Notes under the pieces: generated by a model
Databases searched by the model: none
What the model saw: the letters and a program-made list of their open reading frames with translations, nothing else
Told to the model about the DNA's origin: nothing
Part shown: positions 1-8,977 of the stretch, piece after piece
Numbering within the stretch: the first letter of the stretch is position 1
Layout: the number at the start of each line of letters is the position of its first letter
Position numbers and translations under genes: made by a program
Assembly: GCF_037975235.1 (NCBI RefSeq)
Contig: NZ_CP150241.1
Coordinates: 4,154,001-4,218,000, forward strand
Direction of reading: 5' to 3'
Source of the DNA: Paenibacillus sp. FSL R5-0341
Lineage (GTDB): Bacteria; Bacillota; Bacilli; Paenibacillales; Paenibacillaceae
Length of the DNA: 64,000 nt

Positions 1-305
1 CCTTCCATGGAACTGTGTAAAAGTCCTTCTTTATCCTGTTCAGCATCACTTAGAACAATAAATCGTTCTTCTCCTTCCAGATCCTTGCGAATCGCTTCCA
101 CAAGTTGATGATTAAATCCATGAGAGATCGATCTTGCCATGTAAAAATCAAGCATCAGGACACTTGGATAACGGCTGTAAGGCATGTATATAAATCGATA
201 ATCCTCAGGCCTGCTTCCTGTAGTTCCGACTGTAAACAGGTAACCGTACTGAGTTGTCGTGTAATCTATAACGGTGAAATCAAACTTATTGACTACTTGA
301 CTCAC
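1..305 (-). CDS. Unrecognised protein of the tail locus (partial, 3' end outside window)
   Basis: The frame starts with GTG at 305-303, placed eight bases after GGAAGGGGG, and stays open to the window edge (about 101 residues, beginning SQVVNKFDFTVIDYTTTQYG). No domain is recognised. It lies downstream of the structural genes on the same strand but is separated from them by a terminator at 326-365, so it probably begins another transcription unit of the same locus. Function unknown. Confidence 0.6.
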   Translation of the reverse strand, partial: MSQVVNKFDFTVIDYTTTQYGYLFTVGTTGSRPEDYRFIYMPYSRYPSVLMLDFYMARSISHGFNHQLVEAIRKDLEGEERFIVLSDAEQDKEGLLHSSME

Positions 306-325
306 GTCACTGCCCCCTTCCAACT

Positions 326-365
326 AAAAAAAGGGAACCCCTGAGTGGAGTCTCAGAAAGTTCCC
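326..365 (-). terminator. Rho-independent terminator after the structural gene run
   Basis: Reading the minus strand, GGGAAC and CTGAG arms pair with CTCAG and GTTCCC across 333-365, and a run of seven T (332-326) follows. It closes the leftward structural operon after the 378-residue protein. Confidence 0.8.
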
Positions 366-406
366 TCTCACTGAATCTATACGACTCAGCTTTGATTCAG
401 TTTAAT

Positions 407-1543
407 TTACGCCGTATAACGGACTTCCTTCAGAATAGCCACACCCATGCGCTGGTTGGCAGACAGATTCATGAAATTCTGCGCTGTATCGGTATCGAAG
501 TAACGATATACTTCTTGGTCCCAAGACTTGCCTTCCACATCAATAATCAACTCATCCAGGTGAAGGATATTATGCTTCGTAACCGCAATGCAGTTATCGA
601 ATTGACCACGGTAGCCCTCGTAAGGATGAACCACGTAGATCGGAGACAAGTGATATTTGGATGTCCATTTGGACGCCTGGAAGCCTTGAGGCTCCAGTTC
701 CAACCCCGTATCTCCCAATTCAGGATCTTGATAAGCTTTACCTTTCGGTGGAGCTTGCGTGATAAAGGAAGGATAGTGCTGCTGGAATTCAATACCTGAT
801 TTGGTTTTCAACATCTGAAGTGTGTTGTTACCTGCAGAGGTATATTGACCGTAGTAGTACGTTCCTGTTGTAGCAATCTGAGAGATATCCGGTTCTTCGA
901 TTACTGCTCCGGCTGTCAACATTACGTTTCCGTCTACATCATTCAGGTTGTATTTGAACGGTTTCAATGCACCTGCATACAGGAAGGATTTTTTGTAATC
1001 AAGGAAGTTTACAGCTGGGTCCGCAACGAGAACCATCGCCAAACGATTGTTCATGACATTTACATACATGTATACAGGTTTTTCTTTATTCCGATCCGTT
1101 GGTGTATAGTTTTCCAATGCCCATTGGTAGAGTACGGGATGTCCTGTAAGCTTGAATGTAGGGCGAGTGGTAACTGGTAGTGTAGTTGGTTCGCTGCCTT
1201 CCAATCCTTCAAGCAACTGAACAGTCAACGTACTATGCTCCTCATAGGCTGGAACTGGTGCAACGACGCGTGGTACCAGAGCATGATTAATGAAACTTAC
1301 ATAGAAATGTTTAGTAATAGGAGTTGCTTGTGTTCCAATGGTCATGATCCCGCGAAGAATAAGTTCCTGAATTCGGTCACTACTGTCCTTTTCTTCGTAA
1401 AATACTTCCCATAGATTTTGTTCCTGAGACTCGCCTGCAGTGGATTCAAATGGGAAACTCTTAAACCCTGTAACTTCCTCCTTCAGTTTTGTCAACACGT
1501 CCTGTGAAGTGGTGATTGTTTCTACATATTTAAAATTTGCCAT
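407..1543 (-). CDS. Putative tail-associated structural protein, paralogue of its upstream neighbour
   Basis: 378 residues; the ATG follows AGGAGGATTACATA. The C-terminal half aligns by eye with the C-terminus of the 651-residue protein just upstream: YTSAGNNTLQMLKTKSGIEF against YTSNGMDSMSMLKTRSNVLF, then SPIYVVHPYEGYRG against SPIYLVHQAEGYRG, then DELIIDVE against DELIVDTE. It has no signal peptide or membrane segment. Its place after the hub gene suggests a baseplate, fibre or other late structural protein. The family is not recognised with certainty; similar large proteins are usually labelled virion structural protein. The gene pair suggests duplication with loss of the N-terminal half. 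Confidence 0.6.
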   Translation of the reverse strand: MANFKYVETITTSQDVLTKLKEEVTGFKSFPFESTAGESQEQNLWEVFYEEKDSSDRIQELILRGIMTIGTQATPITKHFYVSFINHALVPRVVAPVPAYEEHSTLTVQLLEGLEGSEPTTLPVTTRPTFKLTGHPVLYQWALENYTPTDRNKEKPVYMYVNVMNNRLAMVLVADPAVNFLDYKKSFLYAGALKPFKYNLNDVDGNVMLTAGAVIEEPDISQIATTGTYYYGQYTSAGNNTLQMLKTKSGIEFQQHYPSFITQAPPKGKAYQDPELGDTGLELEPQGFQASKWTSKYHLSPIYVVHPYEGYRGQFDNCIAVTKHNILHLDELIIDVEGKSWDQEVYRYFDTDTAQNFMNLSANQRMGVAILKEVRYTA

Positions 1544-1556
1544 TATGTAATCCTCC

Positions 1557-3512
1557 TTATTTTATCTCTTTCAAGAATGCAATCGTAATTACATCTGGTG
1601 ATGGGGAATGCTTGAATAGATTCAACGGACTCTTGATACTGAAAAACTTGTAAACCTCAGTCCACGTACCCAATGCAGGTTTGGAAGGATCTTTCAGAAT
1701 TTCTGTGTCTACGATCAATTCATCGCGATTGACCAAATTATGGTCGTATATCGCAACTACACCGTCCATATAACCTCGGTATCCTTCTGCCTGATGCACA
1801 AGGTAGATTGGGCTCGCGTGATACTTTCCTGTCCAGAGGGATTTCTGGAAGCCATCCGCATCTACGATCAATTTCGAAAGACCTGGGGGAAGTTTACCCA
1901 CAGAAGGATAGTTAGGAAGATGCGAAATAAATGCCGGGTAATACCGCTGGAACAAGACATTACTGCGTGTCTTCAACATGGACATGGAGTCCATACCATT
2001 TGAAGTGTACTCACCGTATTTGGCATAGATATCCGGATTAAGATCCGTGAGAATATCATTTTTCGTATAACCTGTCATATCTGTTCGCAGATCACCCATA
2101 CCTACGGTGACACCGAAGTTTCCTCCATGGTCGTAATCATTGAACGGAACGATCTTGCCTATGTATCCAAAACTGCGGTAATAACTATGAATATTTGGTG
2201 AAGGATCGCCTTCCAGTACAAGAACAACTCGATCATTGTTTACCGATAAAGTGTAAGCAACCAGGTAATCCGGTCTGCGTTTTTTATTAGGCAGCCATGA
2301 CGTTGTAGAATGTCTGCCGTGGAAAAACCGAGCTGCCGGGCTTACGATCTCTTTCTTGCCGTCATAGTCCAGCTTCCACTTCGTGGATGGTGGAATGAAA
2401 GGTTTAATGGCTGATGAATCATTCCATGTCAGATACATATAATGTGCCTTCAATTGGTCAATGACTGTAGGTGCCTTCCCAATCGTTATGGTTGCAGGAT
2501 CACAGATCCCATCATACGTTTCGCGCTGGCTTCCTTGAGCAACTTTCCCCTCGAAACCTTCTCCATAGTAGATGTTAATATAATTCCAGTCATGGGCTGG
2601 CTGCTCAAACATGACATAATAATCACGAACCTGAATCCCTGAGGGAACTGTAGGCGTTGCTTTCACTACGGTCTGAGCAGTTACATTGTTCAATACATCA
2701 GCTGTATAAAATAGTTCATCAAACTTGTATAGTTGCTTTACAGGCTCGTAAAAACTGTCAACAATGTTTGCCCAGTTCCAGTAAGGACTATATGGGTAGT
2801 CATTCACTTTTCTGGATAAATTGTATTGATATTTCCCTTTAGGTGCTAGTTTAAGTGCATATGCCCAGTCGGTAGGCATCTCTGTCACAATCTCAAATTC
2901 ATTCCATTCATTCGATAGTTTTGTTGTGCCATCCAGTTTTCCTATCACTTGTCGTACCAGATATGCTCTGTACCCATCCGGAACTGAATTATCAACAACA
3001 ACGGTTACCAAACAACCAGGAATATCAACATACTTTGTTTCATTAGTCTGAGCATCCTGATAACTAAACTGCACGACCTGAATCTTACGCCCTGTCTTAT
3101 AGTTACCGAAAGTGGTCCCAACATTAGATTGAGAAGGTCCTGTCTTGCCTTCCAGCACCTCATCAAAGTAAGTTTGGCTTACTTCCCATAGACACCCACT
3201 TTTATCCAGCGCAGAATTTCCAGTATGACTTTTTGCCTCAGTCCAATCCGGAATTTTGTAAACTTCGTACTGATTTCCGTCAGAATGGGCGTACATCCCA
3301 ATAATACCCTTGTTATAGCTTTTGCTGTAGGTTACCCACTCAGCTCCATCAGATTGATAGACTTTCTCCCAGCGATTGGCGTCAATCCCGCCCTCTACTC
3401 TGGGAATATCAGCACCTACGATTTCATCGGCGAGCGTGTTGATCAATTTTTGTGCTTCCGACTCTCCGTCAATATAAGCGGCAAAGTTCGTCTGCGGTTT
3501 TTGCAGTGCCAT
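1557..3512 (-). CDS. Large putative tail-associated structural protein
   Basis: 651 residues from ATG 3512, which sits six bases after AAGGAGG; an in-frame GTG lies six bases upstream. The N-terminus (MALQKPQTNFAAYIDGESEA) has no signal sequence. The last third repeats the fold of the next gene, with the shared SPIY(V/L)VH..EGYRG block and a closing AFLKEI. It is aromatic- and tyrosine-rich and looks all-beta, as tail-tip or fibre proteins do. No catalytic motif was seen. The gap to the paralogue is only 13 bp, so the two are probably co-translated and assembled together. Function is inferred from context only. Confidence 0.6.
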   Translation of the reverse strand: MALQKPQTNFAAYIDGESEAQKLINTLADEIVGADIPRVEGGIDANRWEKVYQSDGAEWVTYSKSYNKGIIGMYAHSDGNQYEVYKIPDWTEAKSHTGNSALDKSGCLWEVSQTYFDEVLEGKTGPSQSNVGTTFGNYKTGRKIQVVQFSYQDAQTNETKYVDIPGCLVTVVVDNSVPDGYRAYLVRQVIGKLDGTTKLSNEWNEFEIVTEMPTDWAYALKLAPKGKYQYNLSRKVNDYPYSPYWNWANIVDSFYEPVKQLYKFDELFYTADVLNNVTAQTVVKATPTVPSGIQVRDYYVMFEQPAHDWNYINIYYGEGFEGKVAQGSQRETYDGICDPATITIGKAPTVIDQLKAHYMYLTWNDSSAIKPFIPPSTKWKLDYDGKKEIVSPAARFFHGRHSTTSWLPNKKRRPDYLVAYTLSVNNDRVVLVLEGDPSPNIHSYYRSFGYIGKIVPFNDYDHGGNFGVTVGMGDLRTDMTGYTKNDILTDLNPDIYAKYGEYTSNGMDSMSMLKTRSNVLFQRYYPAFISHLPNYPSVGKLPPGLSKLIVDADGFQKSLWTGKYHASPIYLVHQAEGYRGYMDGVVAIYDHNLVNRDELIVDTEILKDPSKPALGTWTEVYKFFSIKSPLNLFKHSPSPDVITIAFLKEIK

Positions 3513-3523
3513 CGTCACCCTCC

Positions 3524-3934
3524 TTATCTCAAAAATTTGATGTTGTACCAGACCGACTTGGCTTCAGCCACCGCGTTGAAGAAGTCAAACGTGATAGTCG
3601 TTCCAGCCGGAATCGGGTAGACAATCCCGAAACTGTTCCCCATAGAAACCGACTCGGGAAGTTCCTTCGCATAAATGGTGCGGCACACCTTTTCAGTCCC
3701 GATTGTCAGTTCCCAGTAATCGCCGACACAGTAGTGGCTCGCAGCAAACGCAATGCTCAAGAACTCTGTGTCATACGCCAAGGTGAACGTATCCGACTTA
3801 GTGGTCTTGGCCGCCGGAATGTCCAACATCTGTCCCCGAATGAACGGGATCGTCTTTTTACTGAAGTGTGGGTACGGCAGCTCGCGCACTTTGTCGATGA
3901 CGCCACCCGCGATGTAAGATACATTAAATGCCAT
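3524..3934 (-). CDS. Small putative structural protein of the tail locus
   Basis: 136 residues, with ATG eight bases after a GGAGG-type site. It is globular, beta-rich and cysteine-poor, with no signal peptide or membrane segment. It lies between the 138-residue protein and the large paralogous pair with very short gaps, so it belongs to the same leftward operon. The sequence includes IRGQMLDIPAAKTT and FGIVYPIPAGTTITFDFFNA, which suggest a small beta-sandwich. No family is recognised; a minor tail or baseplate component is inferred from position. Confidence 0.55.
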   Translation of the reverse strand: MAFNVSYIAGGVIDKVRELPYPHFSKKTIPFIRGQMLDIPAAKTTKSDTFTLAYDTEFLSIAFAASHYCVGDYWELTIGTEKVCRTIYAKELPESVSMGNSFGIVYPIPAGTTITFDFFNAVAEAKSVWYNIKFLR

Positions 3935-3952
3935 GGAACCACCTCCTACATG

Positions 3953-4369
3953 TTATATACGACTTACGCTCGTTCCAGTTAAGCGTCCTTCGTCATCATA
4001 ATTTAGACCAATATTGTAAGTGAACATTGACTCTCCAGCTGGATCATATGTACGGGCCGTCACCTGCGTTAGCCTGTAATACTTGTAATAATCATAATCC
4101 GGGTGGGAATAGCCCACCCCTGAAGGAAAGTCTTCCTCCTCCTCTGAGCCAAACTTCATCCAGATCGAGACCTTCCATGCTGATTCATACAAGAGGTCTG
4201 CCCCTGTCACTCTGTCCGGGTCCTGCATATGCTCCCGATATAATGTAACGGAAGGCTCACCTTCAAGAGGAGAAACATTTGAATTGGAGATACTGCTATA
4301 TTTTCGAAGCTCCCGGTGGATTAGATCCAGCACGGGAAATACAATATTTTCATTCACAATGCCGGCCAT
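3953..4369 (-). CDS. Small putative tail protein, translationally coupled to the hub
   Basis: 138 residues starting MAGIVNENIV. The ATG (4369-4367) overlaps the TAA stop of the hub gene (4371-4369) as TAATG, which favours this start over an in-frame upstream codon at 4396 inside the hub gene. Coupling implies matched expression with the hub. The protein is acidic in the middle (GSEEEEDFPSG) and tyrosine-rich (YDYYKYYRL). It resembles small tail-completion or baseplate wedge proteins in size and location, but no family is recognised. Confidence 0.55.
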   Translation of the reverse strand: MAGIVNENIVFPVLDLIHRELRKYSSISNSNVSPLEGEPSVTLYREHMQDPDRVTGADLLYESAWKVSIWMKFGSEEEEDFPSGVGYSHPDYDYYKYYRLTQVTARTYDPAGESMFTYNIGLNYDDEGRLTGTSVSRI

Positions 4370-7300
4370 TACACCATCACTCCCTTTCTTGCCCACATCA
4401 TATCAATGACCTGTAACATGCCACGGTCGACCGAATAACTGGTTTTAATACTTTTAATCGTATATACAGCTCGTGTGGTGGTCGTTTTATCCGTCACAAT
4501 GACGTTGTCGAGCAGATCAAGCGCAGGATTCGCAGGAATGGATACCTGTAGCGTACGGCACATACGTTTCATATCAAAAAAAGCTCGCTCTGCCACCTGT
4601 CTCTTGGCTTCAACCGTCTTCGCCCAAGGAACGGCCAGCACCATGGTTCGGATTTCTCCTTTGAGTTCGAGCAAAATCTCCTTGTCCACGAAACTGCTCT
4701 GACTATCATTCGAGTCAATAACAACAATGTGGCTTCTTCCTCTGGACCAATCCGTGGATTTGGTAATGGAGATCAGATTGTCATTCTCGGAAAATTCTGC
4801 TACGACCGGTTTGTCATAATTTAAGCGCTCCAATCGGTATGTACCATAACGGTCACAGTAGCTTCGATACGGAATCTCCGAGATCACCTCCTGAACGGCT
4901 TCAGTAACTTTGGCAGACCATTGCTCAAACGTCTTGCCATACTCCTCAATAAATGGATTAAGCCATCCGTTCGGTGTCAGCACTGTACTTGCGTCCTTAA
5001 CTTCAAACTCACCTTCCTGACCCGGTACGGGGACAATGACCCTGCCCGTCTTCTGATTCACCTCAATCAGATAGGTCTCGTCAATCACGTAGTCAGGATA
5101 AGAGCGATCCTCACTGGTTGCCCTCCAACCCACCATACCTGCATGTTTAACCAGATCTAGTACAACGGTTGATTTGACCCAAGCCGGCTTTTCAAATTCT
5201 ACAGGCTGAGCGGGTGTTGGTGTAACTGCCGGAGTGGAGGTTGCTGTAATGGTCCAGCTTGCCGGATCTGCGAGCATCTCCTGATAATAGGTCCATACCT
5301 TGTCCACCCAATTCTCTCGATCTTGACTCCAGGTCATGGGAGCAATGTCTCCACCATTATGGAAATAAAGTACATCCGCCTTGGAACTCACTTTTTTCCC
5401 TCTGGAAGCCAGCGCCTTGGACATCCGTTCTGCTCCGCGCTTCATTTGCTCCTGAATTCCCTTGTAAAGTGGATTGCAATCACTTTTACTAGGACAGCCA
5501 TATCCAAGAATAAAGCTGCCGTTCTCATCTTTGCCCTTCCCTTGTGTTCCGAGAACGGTCTCGTGCCTGCATATCGCAAGCAAAAACTTATGATCAGGTA
5601 CACCATACGCTGCAGCTTGAGCCTGCGCAGCCTGAATAATGGAGGATGTCCGGTCCGTGCCAACTGCTGCAGGCGGTACCGGATCTGGCACATTATCAAT
5701 CTCATCTACTTCTGGATAGGCTTTTTTCTCGGAAATGACTTTCTCGATAATACGCTTGTACATATCTCGGGCCGTAATCTCCAGCGTGGAGCCTTCGCCA
5801 TTGATATCCACTTTGTCAATCAGTCCGGTAAATACCCGCATCATGTGCTGACCATATCCCATATATATGCGTATCGGTGTATTTTCACTCAGAACTCCGA
5901 TATGGAATCCGTTTGCGAAATAAGACCATGGAGACGTCACACCACCAAGCTCAGGAAAATGAGCAGGATTATAATCAGGAGAGAAGAATCCTCTCGGATT
6001 GGAGATGGTCAGCCGTGCTTCCCTGGCTTCAGAATCAAACTGATCATCGATTTCGGCACTAATAATATTGGGAAGAACCTGCGTGTCCATATAAACAAAA
6101 GACCCGACCTGAATAACATCCGTCTCTGTCCTTTTATTATTAATAAAATCTCCGTAGCTGTTCGTTTGATAATATCCTTTAGACGGATCCAGCCCTTCTT
6201 CACTCTTTTGATTCTTCAACGGAGCAGGCAACAACTCTTGTATGCGAATATAATCAATGGCGAATTTTTTATACTTCTTACTTGAAGCAGGAACAGACCC
6301 GGTTGGGACAGTGGAGTTTTGTTTGCCCCCATACGTCACCTTAATCTTGATACTCTTGGCTTTTGCAGGGATCACAATATTATTCAATTCCGTCAGTTTG
6401 GTCAGATCATAGGCCCCGTTAAACTTATTGACATAGGCATACGTTTTACCATCGATCACCACGGCGAAAGAATCCCCTTCCACTTCACTAAAATTAGTCC
6501 CCATTCCAATACTAAGCAGCCCTTGCGTGGGCATACTCAGTTTCGTAACGTTAATCTCAAATTCAGCTACGGCGGCTTTGCCTTCAAAGGTGTATAGCAA
6601 CTTGCCTCCTGAATCAAACATAGTCCAGCCCGATTCAATCTTGGCATAATCCGTAAATTTCACTCCGGGTGTATAAACGTCTTTCTCATGCCAGTTGCGT
6701 TTGTCGAATTTCTCATTCAGTTTAATCTCTCCGGGATATCCCTCGACCTGAACCGGCTTTACATCAGTGAATGTTGTTTTCGCATTTCCGTGCAACTTGC
6801 GCTGGCCCTTGAAATACAATTCAGGATTAACTGCCTTACCGCCTTCTCCAGTTCTCGTTGTTGGATTGACTCCTTCCCAGATCTCGAAATGTAGATGTCT
6901 TCCCTTGCCCGCCGCACGTTCAGCCGCGGACACCTTATGCCCACCGGTATATACGCCACCCGTATTGCCTAGTGTTCCAATGACAGCCCCTTGGGCTACT
7001 TCATCATCCACCGAACAGAGAATTTCTTTTAGATGAAAATACTTGGTGATTACACCGTTGGCATGTCTTATATTTACGGCATTACCAGCACCTTCTGTTT
7101 TATTCTGGGATATTCGGACTACCTTTCCTGACCAAGCAGCCAGAATTGGCGTTCCAATGTCATCCCACAAATCAATACCTTTATGAATCCTTGTACCTTT
7201 ATCACGAGGAGCTCCAAAATTATCCGTAACTTTAATCGTGTAAAATGTTTTACCCTTGACTGGAAAACAAATTTCCTGGGTATTCGCTTGAGTCGAACCG

Positions 7301-7509
7301 TTATATATGCCATCACTCGATTCATCCACCCAAACGGATTCTGTACTGATGATGGGTATCTGCTCGTCTACGATATGCCTGAACTCTTCCGTCCGTCCCG
7401 GGATAAAGGCCAACCGATCTACTTCGACCCGGATATTGGGAAGCGCTCCTTCCCCCAGCTTCAGACGCTGGGACAGCACGTTCATAACCTCATCCGAAAT
7501 TGGAATCAT
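4369..7509 (-). CDS. Tail hub / tail lysin with M23 peptidase and lysozyme-like domains
   Basis: 1046 residues. Residues about 85-215 form an M23 (LytM) peptidase domain with H109-x3-D113 and HLH at 205-207, the zinc and catalytic ligands of that family. A middle part (about 470-600) has the phage late-control/baseplate hub look (TGLIDKVDINGEG, EITARDMYKRI) and resumes after about 780 to the end. Between them, residues about 618-748 resemble a lysozyme- or glucosaminidase-like domain; E650 in CRHETVLG is the candidate acid. The hub is thus split by a wall-hydrolase insertion. Such proteins sit at the tail tip and cut peptidoglycan during penetration. The ATG follows GGGGGAG by nine bases. Confidence 0.8.
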   Translation of the reverse strand: MIPISDEVMNVLSQRLKLGEGALPNIRVEVDRLAFIPGRTEEFRHIVDEQIPIISTESVWVDESSDGIYNGSTQANTQEICFPVKGKTFYTIKVTDNFGAPRDKGTRIHKGIDLWDDIGTPILAAWSGKVVRISQNKTEGAGNAVNIRHANGVITKYFHLKEILCSVDDEVAQGAVIGTLGNTGGVYTGGHKVSAAERAAGKGRHLHFEIWEGVNPTTRTGEGGKAVNPELYFKGQRKLHGNAKTTFTDVKPVQVEGYPGEIKLNEKFDKRNWHEKDVYTPGVKFTDYAKIESGWTMFDSGGKLLYTFEGKAAVAEFEINVTKLSMPTQGLLSIGMGTNFSEVEGDSFAVVIDGKTYAYVNKFNGAYDLTKLTELNNIVIPAKAKSIKIKVTYGGKQNSTVPTGSVPASSKKYKKFAIDYIRIQELLPAPLKNQKSEEGLDPSKGYYQTNSYGDFINNKRTETDVIQVGSFVYMDTQVLPNIISAEIDDQFDSEAREARLTISNPRGFFSPDYNPAHFPELGGVTSPWSYFANGFHIGVLSENTPIRIYMGYGQHMMRVFTGLIDKVDINGEGSTLEITARDMYKRIIEKVISEKKAYPEVDEIDNVPDPVPPAAVGTDRTSSIIQAAQAQAAAYGVPDHKFLLAICRHETVLGTQGKGKDENGSFILGYGCPSKSDCNPLYKGIQEQMKRGAERMSKALASRGKKVSSKADVLYFHNGGDIAPMTWSQDRENWVDKVWTYYQEMLADPASWTITATSTPAVTPTPAQPVEFEKPAWVKSTVVLDLVKHAGMVGWRATSEDRSYPDYVIDETYLIEVNQKTGRVIVPVPGQEGEFEVKDASTVLTPNGWLNPFIEEYGKTFEQWSAKVTEAVQEVISEIPYRSYCDRYGTYRLERLNYDKPVVAEFSENDNLISITKSTDWSRGRSHIVVIDSNDSQSSFVDKEILLELKGEIRTMVLAVPWAKTVEAKRQVAERAFFDMKRMCRTLQVSIPANPALDLLDNVIVTDKTTTTRAVYTIKSIKTSYSVDRGMLQVIDMMWARKGVMV

Positions 7510-7524
7510 ATTGTAATCTCCCCC

Positions 7525-8937
7525 TTACTTGAATCGCTCGATGGTCCATTTCATGAATCGGTCCAGGAAAGCTACGGCTTCAGCCCGGGTCATAGCGGAA
7601 TTTCCAAGGAACCATAGCTCTGCCTGCTCTGTGCCATTTGTAGGTCTCCCCATATCTGTTACTATCGCTGCACCATCCAGCTTGTTATTGATCGGAATGC
7701 CAGCAATTAGAGGATCATTATTGGCAAACGTTTCATCTTCCATCTCCGAGACGGCTATTTTCCAGAAAGCATCCTTGGACTGTTCTACCCGCTCACCTTT
7801 GGTTTGATAATAAATGGCTGAAGCTTTGCCGACATCTGCGAACCTTTCGCTCACATCTTTGAGATAATAGAATGTCACTTCGTCGCCTTCTGAGAAAGGT
7901 TGATTAAAAACAACCGTGTGGTTGTCAATTTCCGAATAAGCCGGTGTTTCTGGGACGTTATCTTTTTTTTCGTCTTTATATTTCACTGTAATTTTAAGTT
8001 TCTTTTTACCTGCCGGATAATTGCCATTAAGTCTAAACACCCGTTGACCCTGAAATGCCGTAATAGGCTGATTAATCTCCGTCGTTGGTGCTTCCATGTC
8101 CGTAAATCTGGCATAGAACACTTTGCGCAACTTGTTAATCAGATGAAATGCTTCTCCCCGCTGTATAATGGCATTAGGAAAAAAACAATTGTTGTATGCC
8201 GGTTTGAGTGTTGTCGCTTTGATATCTTCACTCTTGAATTTGTTATTCTTCGTCCAATAATTGAACTTGCAAGTGACACCGTTCAGATTAAAAGGAAGAA
8301 ACACCGATCCCCCCGGGCTGACACAATATACATCCGTTCGGTAACCAATAGCCTTTGTTGCAATTTTGGTTACCGCCTCTGCATCTCCCATGGTGTCTGC
8401 CCATACCTCGGAAGGAATACTGAGTCTGCGAAGCGGTTGGCCTGCTGCATACAAATATTCCTGATGATTACGACTGAATGGATCGTAGAAATAGGTCGTC
8501 GCTGCGCTAAGTACAGCTCTGGGCAGATCTCCAGTCCAGGACACGGGTGGCCTTTTCCAAGCACTGTCCAGCAATGGTTCACCATAACTACAGAAGGACA
8601 CCACCTGTCCTGCTTTTACACCCGTATACAACTCCACATCGGTTAATCCCTTACTATTGGTTTCAGCCGTTTGGTAGATCGTTTGAACACCATCAATAAA
8701 CACATACAGTGGATTGTCATCTGTTGGTTTAATCAGCACAGGCAGACTAAATGAGGTTTGCCCCGCTTGTCCCTTGATTTCTTCATATACAAAAGGCTTG
8801 CCTTCCTCAAACTTGTTATAGTTGATTCCGGCAACAAAGACTTCACCATCTTCCAAAACCATATTCGTGGCTTCCATAACATCGTTGTAGAACCAGTCCC
8901 CTTCGTTTACATCAACCCATTTTCGTATGATAAACAC
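7525..8937 (-). CDS. Tail protein with S-layer-homology-like segments
   Basis: Up to 470 residues. The N-terminus (WVDVNEGDWFYNDVMEA) and the C-terminal 130 residues look like SLH repeats: FADVGKASAIYY, then NSAMTRAEAVAFLDRFM, with the TRAE signature. Internal stretches such as IIQRGEAFHLINKL are weaker SLH-like pieces. SLH domains normally bind pyruvylated secondary cell-wall polysaccharide. The gene lies between the hub and another SLH-tailed tail protein. Start is unclear: the GTG at 8937 directly follows AGGAG with no spacer, whereas ATA at 8928 or ATC at 8931 would have normal spacing. Confidence 0.65.
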   Translation of the reverse strand: MFIIRKWVDVNEGDWFYNDVMEATNMVLEDGEVFVAGINYNKFEEGKPFVYEEIKGQAGQTSFSLPVLIKPTDDNPLYVFIDGVQTIYQTAETNSKGLTDVELYTGVKAGQVVSFCSYGEPLLDSAWKRPPVSWTGDLPRAVLSAATTYFYDPFSRNHQEYLYAAGQPLRRLSIPSEVWADTMGDAEAVTKIATKAIGYRTDVYCVSPGGSVFLPFNLNGVTCKFNYWTKNNKFKSEDIKATTLKPAYNNCFFPNAIIQRGEAFHLINKLRKVFYARFTDMEAPTTEINQPITAFQGQRVFRLNGNYPAGKKKLKITVKYKDEKKDNVPETPAYSEIDNHTVVFNQPFSEGDEVTFYYLKDVSERFADVGKASAIYYQTKGERVEQSKDAFWKIAVSEMEDETFANNDPLIAGIPINNKLDGAAIVTDMGRPTNGTEQAELWFLGNSAMTRAEAVAFLDRFMKWTIERFK

Positions 8938-8977
8938 CTCCTATCTTTAGAATAGACAGAAAAGAGAGTAGGTCACC

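Noticed and set aside
5323..6285. 320-codon open frame on the plus strand
   Set aside because: It is antisense to the hub gene, has no ribosome site and no protein-like domain; an effect of codon use of the real gene.
7900..8646. 248-codon frame on the plus strand
   Set aside because: Antisense to the SLH tail protein, basic and low in complexity; no ribosome site.
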